Assembly (NCBI GenBank): GCA_035606335.1
Contig: DATNFP010000175.1
Span: 1-21,803 of the forward strand
DNA length: 21,803 bases
Source: DATNFP01 sp035606335
Lineage (GTDB): Bacteria; Bacteroidota; Bacteroidia; Chitinophagales; Chitinophagaceae
Direction: 5' to 3'
The position numbers were made by a program, and so were the translations under genes. Positions 13,027 to 20,900 of the stretch are shown here, one piece after another (positions within the stretch are counted from its first letter, which is position 1; the number at the start of each line of letters is the position of its first letter). The notes beneath the pieces are model-generated. The model was not told the DNA's origin. It was given only the letters and a program-made list of their open reading frames with translations, and did no database searches.

Positions 13027-14400
13027 ATGGCCGACAAGCTAATCTCCATCGATCCCGCTACAGGGCATGAAATTGCCACTTATGATGTTCACGATGAGCA
13101 ATATGTGGAAAATGCCGCTCAGCAAGCACAAAAGGCATTTGAAGACTGGCGCAAGACCTCATACCGTGATCGTGGGGCTGTTTTGAAAAAGATAGCCAAA
13201 CAATTGAGAAAGCAGAAGGAAGATCTGGCAGCATTGGCCACTAAAGAAATGGGAAAGCCAATACAGCAGGGCAGGGATGAGGTGGGAAAATGTGCAGCAA
13301 CCCTGGAATATTATGCAAAAGAAGGTGCAAGGTTTTTAGCTGACGAAATGGTTGCGACCGATGCTCGTAAAAGCTATGTGTCGTTCCAGCCTATGGGAGT
13401 TATACTGGCAATTATGCCATGGAACTTTCCCTACTGGCAAGCTTTTCGTGCAGCAGCCCCTGCACTGATGGCTGGGAATGCAATGTTGCTAAAGCATGCA
13501 TCTAATGTTAGTGGTTGTGCAGTTGCTATTGAAAAGGTAATTATGGATGCGGGCGCTCCAAAAGGGTTGTTTCAGACTTTATTACTACCTTCTTCAAGAA
13601 TAGAGGCACTAATAGGACATCGTGTGGTATCAGCAGTTACTCTTACGGGCAGCACAGCAGCCGGTAGTAAGGTAGCAGAAGCAGCAGGCCGTAATCTAAA
13701 AAAGCAGGTATTAGAACTGGGGGGTAGTGATGCTTATGTGATACTGGAGGATGTAAATATTGATAAAGCTGTAGAGATATGTGTGAATGGGCGATTAGTA
13801 AATAGCGGACAAAGCTGTGTTGCCGCCAAACGGTTTATTGTGGTAAAATCTATTCGCAAAAAGTTTGAGAAGAGAATGATGGAAAAAATGTCGCAAGCCA
13901 CTTTTGGCAATCCATTCGATGAAAATAATAGAATCGGCCCGATGGCTCGCAAAGACTTACGTGACCAGCTTCATCAGCAAGTGGTAAAAAGTATTGAAAA
14001 AGGAGCGATCCTTTTGTGTGGGGGCATTGTTCCTGATGGAGAAGGTGCCTATTATCCGCCTACAGTACTGACGAATGTGCAAAAAGGAATGCCGGCATAC
14101 GATGAAGAATTGTTTGGACCTGTTGCCGCCATTATTGAAGCTAAAAATGAAAAAGAAGCATTAAGGTTAGCAAATGATAGTGTTTATGGATTGGGTGGTG
14201 CTATCTTATCAAAAAACAGGGTAAGGGCAGAAAAACTTGCTGTTAAAGAACTACAGGCAGGTAGTTGTTTTGTAAATGCTGTTGTGCATTCGGATGCCCG
14301 CTTGCCTTTTGGAGGCATTAAGCATAGCGGGTACGGAAGAGAGATCGGCACATTTGGTATCCGGGAGTTTGTGAACATAAAAACCATTTATATTAAATAG
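13027..14400 (+). CDS. gabD: NAD(P)-dependent aldehyde dehydrogenase, succinate-semialdehyde dehydrogenase (GabD) type
   Basis: A 457-aa aldehyde dehydrogenase. The catalytic residues are Glu230 in 'LELGGSDAY' and Cys264 in 'NSGQSCVAAKRF'. The Rossmann part shows 'MPWNFPYWQAFRAAAPALMAGN' (130-151, kept here as a motif range) and 'TGSTAAGSKVA'. The C terminus 'LPFGGIKHSGYGREIGTFGIREF' is typical. The sequence 'FPYWQ-FRAAAPALMAGNA-LLKHA' is characteristic of the GabD1-like succinate-semialdehyde dehydrogenase subgroup, with 'KHASN' in place of the more common 'KPA'. This subgroup oxidises succinate semialdehyde to succinate, linking GABA breakdown or related routes to the TCA cycle. No GABA aminotransferase is nearby, so the real substrate is uncertain. 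It is cytoplasmic. The SGNH hydrolase gene follows after 16 nt and is probably in the same operon. Confidence 0.88.
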   Translation: MADKLISIDPATGHEIATYDVHDEQYVENAAQQAQKAFEDWRKTSYRDRGAVLKKIAKQLRKQKEDLAALATKEMGKPIQQGRDEVGKCAATLEYYAKEGARFLADEMVATDARKSYVSFQPMGVILAIMPWNFPYWQAFRAAAPALMAGNAMLLKHASNVSGCAVAIEKVIMDAGAPKGLFQTLLLPSSRIEALIGHRVVSAVTLTGSTAAGSKVAEAAGRNLKKQVLELGGSDAYVILEDVNIDKAVEICVNGRLVNSGQSCVAAKRFIVVKSIRKKFEKRMMEKMSQATFGNPFDENNRIGPMARKDLRDQLHQQVVKSIEKGAILLCGGIVPDGEGAYYPPTVLTNVQKGMPAYDEELFGPVAAIIEAKNEKEALRLANDSVYGLGGAILSKNRVRAEKLAVKELQAGSCFVNAVVHSDARLPFGGIKHSGYGREIGTFGIREFVNIKTIYIK

Positions 14401-14416
14401 AAAATCGCTAAGAATA

Positions 14417-15019
14417 ATGTACACTTATTTAGCATTAGGAGATTCATATACGATAGGGGAAGAGGTTCCGATGAAAGAAAATTTTCCTCACCAGGTAGTT
14501 CAACTACTTCGTAAAGAAAAATTTGATGTTGCAGAGCCTGTTATCATTGCCACAACAGGATGGACGACAGATGAATTAGCAGCGGCAATACGGGAACATG
14601 CTATTAAGGAAACATTTTCATTTGTTACTCTATTAATAGGAGTGAATAATCAATATCGTGGCCGTACACTTGACAATTACAAACAGGAATATATTCAGCT
14701 GCTCGACCAGTCTATCGTGTTTGCCAATGGGCATGTACAAAATGTTTTTGTCTTATCTATTCCGGATTGGGGAGTAACTCCGTTTGCAGAAGGGAGGGAC
14801 AGGGCACAGATAGCAAAAGAAATAGATGAGTACAATAAAGCAAATAAAGAAATAACACTTGCTTATAAATGTAACTACCTGGATATTACAGATAGTACCC
14901 GTAAAAATGCGAATGATGCAAGCTATACTGCAAAAGATGGCCTTCATCCATCTGCAAAAGAATATACTGTATGGGCTGAACGGTTGGTGCCAATGATAGT
15001 AAAAGTATTAAAGCGATAA
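14417..15019 (+). CDS. SGNH/GDSL-family hydrolase (esterase/lipase-like)
   Basis: A 200-aa SGNH hydrolase. All four blocks are visible: block I 'LALGDSYTIGE' (Ser10 nucleophile), block II Gly48 in 'TTGWTTDEL', block III 'LIGVNNQYRG' (Asn77 or Asn78) and block V 'DGLHPSAKEY' (Asp174, His177). There is no signal peptide and the chain begins directly with the first strand, so it is probably cytoplasmic. The family cleaves O-acyl esters and thioesters on small or carbohydrate substrates, and the exact substrate cannot be deduced. The 16-nt gap after the aldehyde dehydrogenase gene suggests co-transcription, perhaps with the ester product fed to aldehyde or acid metabolism (weak inference). A perfect inverted repeat follows 61 nt after the stop. 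Confidence 0.9.
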   Translation: MYTYLALGDSYTIGEEVPMKENFPHQVVQLLRKEKFDVAEPVIIATTGWTTDELAAAIREHAIKETFSFVTLLIGVNNQYRGRTLDNYKQEYIQLLDQSIVFANGHVQNVFVLSIPDWGVTPFAEGRDRAQIAKEIDEYNKANKEITLAYKCNYLDITDSTRKNANDASYTAKDGLHPSAKEYTVWAERLVPMIVKVLKR

Positions 15020-15080
15020 GTCTTTACTGGATGATTTCCACATATTTGAATTTATTTCTAGTTTTTCAGGATCTCAGAGC

Positions 15081-15114
15081 ATTGTCTTGAATCCCTATTA
15101 TGATTCAAGACAAT
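15081..15114. other. Perfect 13-bp inverted repeat downstream of the SGNH hydrolase gene
   Basis: ATTGTCTTGAATC (15081-15093) and GATTCAAGACAAT (15102-15114) are exact complements around the 8-nt spacer CCTATTAT. It could be a terminator for the ALDH-SGNH operon, although only a weak T-run (ATCCTATTTTG) follows. It could equally be a protein-binding site. The rest of 15020-15285 shows no gene. Confidence 0.55.
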
Positions 15115-15285
15115 TATCCTATTTTGTAAGTTACAATGCTTGTAAAAGGTTTCCCAAAAGGGTGATAAAAGGGGTGATTATGTTTTTCTAAGTAGTTATG
15201 ATAAATAAACTCACTAAGAATGTATCATTTTAATCCGTCTGTAATAAAATAGAAATGCCATACAAGGTCATTTTTATTTTTTACT

Positions 15286-16578
15286 ATGAAAAAATTATAC
15301 ACGCTTGTTTTAGCATATTCCTGTTTAATGTTTGGCAATGATACTTTTTCACAGACATGGACTCAAAAGAAAGATTTTGCAGATGGACTTACAGAAGGCG
15401 CTTTCTCATTTACTATTAATGATACCATCTACGTAGGTGGGGCTGGCGATACAAAATTCTTTAAGTATGATGCAGGTGCGGATAAGTGGACTCAAATGAA
15501 CACCACACCTGGCGTATCGCTTGCAAGAGAATACGCGATTGCTTTTGCCATTGATGGCAAAGGGTACATGGCATTGGGAAATGATAGTCTTACGTTTAAA
15601 AAAGATTTATGGGAATACGACCCCGGGACGAATGCCTGGACACAAAAGGCAGATTTCCCAGGCGGCGTAAGAGCGTTTGCAGGATGCTTTGTCATCAATA
15701 ACAAAGCATACGTTGGAGGTGGATATGATACAGGCATAGCTGATCCTTCAAAACCGGCAATAAATGATTTTTGGGAATACGATCCTTCATTAGATAAATG
15801 GGCACAGAAGAAAAATTTACCTTTTGATTCAGCCAATTATTATTTCCCTATGAGTTTTAACGTGGGCGGCAAAGGATACTTTGTATCCGGAGAATTTGAT
15901 ACCATAGAGCAAATTTCTGTAACTGGCCCCGATACATCCTATACATATCCGTCATTTGTCGAAATATTTCCACAATACACTTTTGGTTACGATCCCACAA
16001 CTGATACATGGAAAAGGTACGCGGATTTTCCGGGAGATGGCAGATCAGGAGGAACAGCTTTCGTTATAGATAACAAAGCATATTGTGGAATGGGAGAACT
16101 GAACGGTGACGTGAATTATAATGATCTTTATATTTACGACCCTGCTGCTGATAAATGGTCGTCGCTTGGGGCAAGTCCTATGCCCGCAAGAGCTTATCTT
16201 CTCTCAGCTTCGTTGAGTAATGGTAAAGCATACTTAGGCACAGGTATCAATACAACATCAAACACTTACTACAAGGATTGGTGGGAGCTTTCCATGCCGA
16301 CATCTACTCCTGAGATAAGTAGCATTATTGATGAAATAGTATGCTATCCCAATCCTGCTACTGACAATATTTATGTGCGTTTTCCCGGTAATGTTTCCTG
16401 TCAGAATTGTTCCTATACATTGTACAATGTACTTGGCAGAAAAGTTATGTCCGCTACGGGTAATTTGAATTCAAGTGCCAATATAAATATCGCAGGCCTG
16501 CCCGAAGGGCAATATGAGTTAAAAATTAGCAGTAATGAACGTTTGTATAAAACAATGATATCTATTATTGCACATTGA
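15286..16578 (+). CDS. Secreted Kelch-repeat protein with T9SS type A sorting domain
   Basis: A 430-aa exported protein. The signal peptide is about residues 1-22 (hydrophobic core LYTLVLAYSCLMFG, cleavage near TFS). About six Kelch repeats follow, marked by 'KYDAGADKWTQ' (60-70), 'LWEYDPGTNAWTQK' (108-121), 'FWEYDPSLDKWAQK' (162-175), 'FGYDPTTDTWKRY' (233-245), 'LYIYDPAADKWSSL' (281-294) and 'DWWEL' (331-335). Gly-Gly or Gly pairs sit between them, so a six-bladed beta propeller is expected. Residues about 351-430 form a T9SS type A sorting domain ('VCYPNPATDNIYVRF', 'LYNVLGRKV', 'GLPEGQYELKI'). The protein is probably surface-exposed or released, with a binding role not readable from sequence. 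It converges with the ELWxxDGT gene across a 36-bp palindrome. Confidence 0.92.
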   Translation: MKKLYTLVLAYSCLMFGNDTFSQTWTQKKDFADGLTEGAFSFTINDTIYVGGAGDTKFFKYDAGADKWTQMNTTPGVSLAREYAIAFAIDGKGYMALGNDSLTFKKDLWEYDPGTNAWTQKADFPGGVRAFAGCFVINNKAYVGGGYDTGIADPSKPAINDFWEYDPSLDKWAQKKNLPFDSANYYFPMSFNVGGKGYFVSGEFDTIEQISVTGPDTSYTYPSFVEIFPQYTFGYDPTTDTWKRYADFPGDGRSGGTAFVIDNKAYCGMGELNGDVNYNDLYIYDPAADKWSSLGASPMPARAYLLSASLSNGKAYLGTGINTTSNTYYKDWWELSMPTSTPEISSIIDEIVCYPNPATDNIYVRFPGNVSCQNCSYTLYNVLGRKVMSATGNLNSSANINIAGLPEGQYELKISSNERLYKTMISIIAH

Positions 16579-16616
16579 TATAATATCCCATAAACAGATC
16601 TTATTATTCACCAGAG

Positions 16617-16652
16617 ATTATAAAGGCATGTTTCGAAACATGCCTTTATAAT
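16617..16652. terminator. Bidirectional terminator: 36-bp perfect palindrome between convergent T9SS genes
   Basis: Two 18-base arms (16617-16634 and 16635-16652) are exact complements with no spacer. The core is AAAGGCATGTTTC/GAAACATGCCTTT, with a TTCG at the tip. It lies 38 nt after the Kelch gene stop and 10 nt from the stop of the opposite gene. T-rich flanks on both sides support intrinsic termination in both directions. Confidence 0.8.
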
Positions 16653-16662
16653 TTATTCATAC

Positions 16663-18282
16663 TTACAACTTTTGAAATCTTTTCACTTGTACTGAGTTTG
16701 TGCCATGCAACAAGATAGAATAAATGCCCGGAGGTAACTGATCTATACGTAATCTTGTTTCATTGCTTTGTACTGATTGTTTAGTCATTGTTTGACCTGA
16801 TGTGTTTAATATTTGTAGCTGGTCGTAATCGCCCGCTTTGATTTTTACCATTAGCATATCGTTGGCTGGATTAGGGTATATCACAAAATCATCATTATTG
16901 ATTATAGTACTTATGCCAGTAGTAGGAGGAGTATGAAGCATATATACTTCCTGGCCGGAAGTGTCATAATTTGCGGCCCAGTATAAATTGTCATTGTAAA
17001 CTATAATAGCGCCGGGAACAGGTGAAAGCTGCAAGGGGTCATGGTTTGGAGCAACGGCCGGTAATATTATTTTAGTACCTGTATCTGTGCCATCTGTCAC
17101 CCATAGTTCGGCACCATTCAATGAGTCCACGGCATAGAAATATAGTTTATCATGATACAGGTGCATATCTAAAGGGGCAACACCACCTGTACTGTAAGGG
17201 CTTATATTTTTCACCATTACTGTACCGGTTGCAGTGCCATCCGTACTCCACAACTGCGCACCTCCCGTTACATCCTCAGCCCCGAAATATAGTTTGCTTC
17301 CCAATTGCATAATACCAATGTCACTTCCTATAGTAAAATTGTTGGAGCCAGGATTAATGTCTTTTAGCAAATGCGTCCCGGCATCAGTGCCATCAGTTAC
17401 CCATAGTTCCCGGCCGTGCGTCCCGTCATCAGCTACAAAATAGGTAAGGCCACCATATGCTATAAAATTACCTGGGTAAGATGATGCTCCAGGGTTTATG
17501 TCTTTTACTAATTTGGTGCCTGCTGCGGTACCATCACTCACCCATAACTCATATCCATTTGTTCCATCGTTAGCGCTGAAAAATAATTTATTGTTGCATG
17601 CGGCCATGCTATTGGGATTTCCTGATCCTTTTCCAGGACTAATATCCTTTAAAAGCTTGGGGCCTGTAGTGCCATCAGTCACCCATAGTTCGCTGCCATG
17701 AGCTGTATCTGAGCCATTCATAAAGAGTAAATTATTCATCACGGTAAGATTTGTAACACTTATAACAGGAGTCACTATCATAGTTCCGGAAGATGTACCA
17801 TCAGTCACCCACAATGCTTGAGTATTTACTGTATCAGATGCCTGGAAATATAATTTATCATTAAAGACAGTAGGTATGTATGGGCTGGAACCTAAACTAC
17901 CGGGATATATATCTTTCACCATTTGCGTACCAACTGATGTACCATCACTTGACCATAATTCCGCGCCATATGTACCATCATCAGCCTGAAAATATAATTT
18001 GCCACTGTAGGAAGCCATAAAATCAGGTAACGATGAGGCAGAACCAGGATTGATGTCTTTTACCATCTTCGAGCCTGCAACGGTGCCATCAGCAACAAAC
18101 AATTCAAAGCCATGCGTACCGTCCTGGGCACGAAAAAATAATTTGCCATTTGCAAGTGTAAACGTGCCGGGATTACTGTTGCCTGCAGGATTCAAATTTG
18201 CCAGTAAGGTGGGCAATTGGGTAAATGCATTATCAGAAATGCAGAAGCATAATACTAAAATCAGGATAAAAATCTTTTTCAT
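16663..18282 (-). CDS. Secreted ELWxxDGT-repeat protein with T9SS type A sorting domain
   Basis: A 539-aa exported protein. The signal peptide is about residues 1-21 (hydrophobic core IFILILVLCFCI). Eight ELWxxDGT repeats (TIGR04534) start near residues 60, 108, 156, 198, 245, 292, 343 and 392, with a period of 41-51. Each pairs an 'LYF-A-D' strand with '(E/Q/A)LW-(S/T)DGT--GT--VKDI-PG'. The third repeat reads 'ALWVTDGT' and the first 'ELFVADGT', so these are the most divergent. A beta-propeller-like fold is likely (inference). The C terminus (about 462-539, 'VIYPNPANDMLMVKI', 'ILNTSGQTM', 'LPPGIYSILL') is a T9SS type A sorting domain. It is probably on the cell surface or released, and its ligand is unknown. 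It lies 90 nt downstream of the amidotransferase-like gene on the same strand. Confidence 0.93.
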   Translation of the reverse strand: MKKIFILILVLCFCISDNAFTQLPTLLANLNPAGNSNPGTFTLANGKLFFRAQDGTHGFELFVADGTVAGSKMVKDINPGSASSLPDFMASYSGKLYFQADDGTYGAELWSSDGTSVGTQMVKDIYPGSLGSSPYIPTVFNDKLYFQASDTVNTQALWVTDGTSSGTMIVTPVISVTNLTVMNNLLFMNGSDTAHGSELWVTDGTTGPKLLKDISPGKGSGNPNSMAACNNKLFFSANDGTNGYELWVSDGTAAGTKLVKDINPGASSYPGNFIAYGGLTYFVADDGTHGRELWVTDGTDAGTHLLKDINPGSNNFTIGSDIGIMQLGSKLYFGAEDVTGGAQLWSTDGTATGTVMVKNISPYSTGGVAPLDMHLYHDKLYFYAVDSLNGAELWVTDGTDTGTKIILPAVAPNHDPLQLSPVPGAIIVYNDNLYWAANYDTSGQEVYMLHTPPTTGISTIINNDDFVIYPNPANDMLMVKIKAGDYDQLQILNTSGQTMTKQSVQSNETRLRIDQLPPGIYSILLHGTNSVQVKRFQKL

Positions 18283-18372
18283 TATAATTTTATTAACTGT
18301 TAACGAGTTTAATAAAACTATATAAAAATATGTTGAATATGAGGGTGGCGAAAAGGGTGATTTGTTATGAGA

Positions 18373-19638
18373 TCATGTTTTTCTTGGTTTCCTTCTCGCA
18401 GCAGGGAATAATACATTGTTTAATATCAGGCGATAGCCGGGAGAATTGGGGTGGAGGCTAAGGTCGGTAGGAGGGTCACCGATGTGATGCTCATAATCTT
18501 CCGGATCATGGCCGCCGTAAAATGTCCAGGTACCTTTGCCGTACTCACCATGTATATAACGGGCTTCATTAGCTGCTTTGTTTTCACCCATTATCAATAC
18601 GTTTGATTTTAGTAGGTCTTTGCGAAAAGCAGTAGTAAGCCCCATAAAGCCCTTGATAGTTGTCGTATGATCCTGGCATAGCATAGTAGGAACAGGGTCG
18701 AACTTGGCAGAGTATGTGAATAAAGTAAAATAATCAACGTCCATTTGCACACGGCGCGAAAACCTGGTATCAATATCTGAAAAGGCATTCTCGTAGGGGC
18801 TGGTATTAACAGTAAAATTTTGAAAAGCAAAGCATTGGTTAAAATCAAGTTTTTGCTGTGCCTGCGGATCCATAGGGTCGCCATCAAAAGGCACATCACA
18901 TATATCTGTATTCTCTGCGGCAAGAGCAATGTCATAGGTATCTGTAGCGGAACACATAGCAAACATATAGCCACCACCAGCTACGAAATCGCGGATCTTT
19001 TTTACTACTGCTAATTTTAGCTGAGATACTTTTTTATAACCATGCTTGGCTGCAATTTCTTCATTAGCACGCTGGTCATTTTGGTACCAGGCAGCATTTC
19101 GATAGGCATGCCAGAATTTTCCATATTGTCCTGTAAAATCTTCATGGTGTAAATGAAGCCAATCGTATTTGGGTAGTTTATCAGCCAGCACATCATCATC
19201 ATACACTTTATCGTACGGTATCTCTGCATAAGTGAGCACAAGTGTTACAGCATCATCCCATGGTTCTTTATTAGGAGGTGTATATACTGCTATCCTGGGG
19301 GCTTTCTCCAGTTTTATTACATCTTCATTCACATCGGGATTGGCAATTTCACTAAGTATACCTGTGTATTGAGCGTCGCTCATTACTTCATAAGAAACGC
19401 CACGCAATTTGCACATACGTTCTATATCATCAGACTGCTCCATTCCAAAGCTGCCACCTTTGTAATTCAGCAGCCAATCCACCTCTATTCCTTTTTGTAG
19501 TGCTGCATAAGCAATGCCATATGCTTTCAGATGATTGGTTTGTGTCTCTGCATCCATAGGTATGAATATCCTCGCTGCAAAAGCATAAGTAGTGGATAGA
19601 CATATAAGCAACGAACATATATACAGCCTGTAATTCAT
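18373..19638 (-). CDS. Secreted glutamine-amidotransferase-like protein (family often labelled 'asparagine synthetase B')
   Basis: A 421-aa protein with a Sec signal peptide (about residues 1-21, cleavage after YAFA). The body resembles a Bacteroidota family usually annotated as asparagine synthetase B: 'IFIPMDAETQTNHLKAYGIAYAALQKGIEVDWLLNYKGG' spans 25-62, then 'YDWLHLHHEDFTGQYGKF' (158-175). 'GGGYMFAMCSATDTYDIALAA' (221-241) resembles a class-I amidotransferase nucleophile elbow, with Cys229. True AsnB has an N-terminal Cys2 and a PP-loop synthetase domain, and neither is present, so that name is misleading. The signal peptide implies a periplasmic or surface site, where ATP-dependent amidation is unlikely. 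The function is unknown. The ELWxxDGT gene follows 90 nt downstream. The gene is divergent from the ABC permease gene. Confidence 0.7.
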   Translation of the reverse strand: MNYRLYICSLLICLSTTYAFAARIFIPMDAETQTNHLKAYGIAYAALQKGIEVDWLLNYKGGSFGMEQSDDIERMCKLRGVSYEVMSDAQYTGILSEIANPDVNEDVIKLEKAPRIAVYTPPNKEPWDDAVTLVLTYAEIPYDKVYDDDVLADKLPKYDWLHLHHEDFTGQYGKFWHAYRNAAWYQNDQRANEEIAAKHGYKKVSQLKLAVVKKIRDFVAGGGYMFAMCSATDTYDIALAAENTDICDVPFDGDPMDPQAQQKLDFNQCFAFQNFTVNTSPYENAFSDIDTRFSRRVQMDVDYFTLFTYSAKFDPVPTMLCQDHTTTIKGFMGLTTAFRKDLLKSNVLIMGENKAANEARYIHGEYGKGTWTFYGGHDPEDYEHHIGDPPTDLSLHPNSPGYRLILNNVLFPAARRKPRKT

Positions 19639-19764
19639 CAGATAGCTATTTCAAGAACAGTATTGTAAATTAACGATATTCAGCCACATCCGTTTTCTTA
19701 TTTTAAAGTTTTTAACAACTATTATAGAATACTTTTAATACTAACATCCAATCTCCTGTTTCTA

Positions 19765-19772
19765 TACCTTTG
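19765..19772 (+). promoter_or_regulatory. Bacteroidota-type -7 box for the ABC permease gene
   Basis: TACCTTTG fits TAnnTTTG and lies 20 nt before the ATG at 19793. No clear -33 TTG is visible. Confidence 0.5.
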
Positions 19773-19792
19773 CACATTACCTGGAAAAAATT

Positions 19793-20896
19793 ATGACGCA
19801 ATACAGTAATGCCAAAGCAATGCGCGCTCTTATAAAAGCAAGCTTGCAAGCCATTTTAAGAAGCCCTTCAGCAATTGTTTTTAGTATAGCTTTCCCTTTA
19901 GTTTTTATTCTTGTTTTTGGATTTCTTGGGAATGGGGAAGGTGGCTTTAGTGTAAGAGTGGCTTCTGCTCCTGGCTCTGATACAAGTAATCGCTTATATG
20001 CAATAATGCATAATGTGCCTGTTTTAAAATGGACGACAAAAACAGATACTGCTGCTATAAATAAAGATCTTACTGAAGGAAATATTGCTGCAATAATAAA
20101 TATTAAAAAGCAACCTGAAGGAGTACAGCCTCAATATGTACTTACATTAAATACTGTATCATCTCAGGAGGGTAAAGTGCAGCAGTTGCAGTCTGTACTA
20201 AAAAATATATTAGAAAACCAGGACCCTGAGATACAAAAACATATTGATGCGCTGGCTAAAATAGATGTGAATGTGGCGCAGGTGAGAGAATACAAAACAA
20301 TAGACTTTATATTACCCGGACAACTTGGGTTCTCACTATTGGCTGCAGGTGTATTTGGAACAGCATTTGTCTTTTTTAATTTGAGGCAGACCTTAGTACT
20401 AAAACGCTTTTTTGCCACCCCTGTGCGCCGTGAGATAATAGTGCTAAGCGAAGGTATCGCGCGTATGCTATTTCAGTTGACAGGAGCTATCATCATCATT
20501 GGCCTGGGTTATTTTGCCTTTGGTTTTACTTTAATAAATGGCTGGATCACCTTTTTAGAAATGCTTGCCTTGTGTGCCATATCACTGATGGTGTTCATGG
20601 GGTTTGGCTTTATCATAAGTGGTATAGCAAAAAGCGAGGCTACCATTCCGCCGTTGTCAAACTTAATTACGTTACCACAGTTTTTACTGGCCGGTACTTT
20701 TTTCCCGATTGATTATTTTCCTAAATGGTTGCAATATTTCTGCGACATATTACCTCTTTCCTATCTCAATGATGGATTGCGTAAAATAGCATTTGATGGA
20801 GCTAACCTTTGGGCTGTAAAAATGGATATCCTTGCATTACTTATTTGGGGTGTTGTTATTTATTTCGCAGCGGGAAAAGCTTTCCGTTGGGAATAA
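19793..20896 (+). CDS. ABC transporter permease, ABC-2 type
   Basis: A 367-aa inner-membrane permease of the ABC-2 (DrrB/YhgE-like) type. The first membrane helix is at about residues 20-45 ('SPSAIVFSIAFPLVFILVFGFLG'). A large extracytoplasmic domain of about 125 residues follows (about 46-170). Then come five more helices: about 172-197, 223-243, 252-277, about 283-303 and 340-360. 'LPGQLGFSLLAAGVFGTAF' and 'LPQFLLAGTFFPIDYFPKWLQYFCDILPLSYLNDGLR' near the C terminus are typical of the ABC-2 membrane domain. It needs a separate ATPase, and none is encoded in this window on either side, so the partner must lie elsewhere. The substrate (drug, lipid, polysaccharide) cannot be inferred. Its stop is 4 nt from the stop of the convergent adhesin gene. 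Confidence 0.9.
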   Translation: MTQYSNAKAMRALIKASLQAILRSPSAIVFSIAFPLVFILVFGFLGNGEGGFSVRVASAPGSDTSNRLYAIMHNVPVLKWTTKTDTAAINKDLTEGNIAAIINIKKQPEGVQPQYVLTLNTVSSQEGKVQQLQSVLKNILENQDPEIQKHIDALAKIDVNVAQVREYKTIDFILPGQLGFSLLAAGVFGTAFVFFNLRQTLVLKRFFATPVRREIIVLSEGIARMLFQLTGAIIIIGLGYFAFGFTLINGWITFLEMLALCAISLMVFMGFGFIISGIAKSEATIPPLSNLITLPQFLLAGTFFPIDYFPKWLQYFCDILPLSYLNDGLRKIAFDGANLWAVKMDILALLIWGVVIYFAAGKAFRWE

Positions 20897-20900
20897 TTGA

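Noticed and set aside
15492..15836. A 114-codon open frame opposite the Kelch-repeat gene
   Set aside because: It is antisense to a gene with clear Kelch repeats; open only because of the repeat codon composition.
17121..18325. Several plus-strand open frames opposite the ELWxxDGT gene
   Set aside because: They repeat the mirror image of the ELWxxDGT periodicity, such as the recurrent VPSVTHSS, so they are shadows of a repeat-rich gene.
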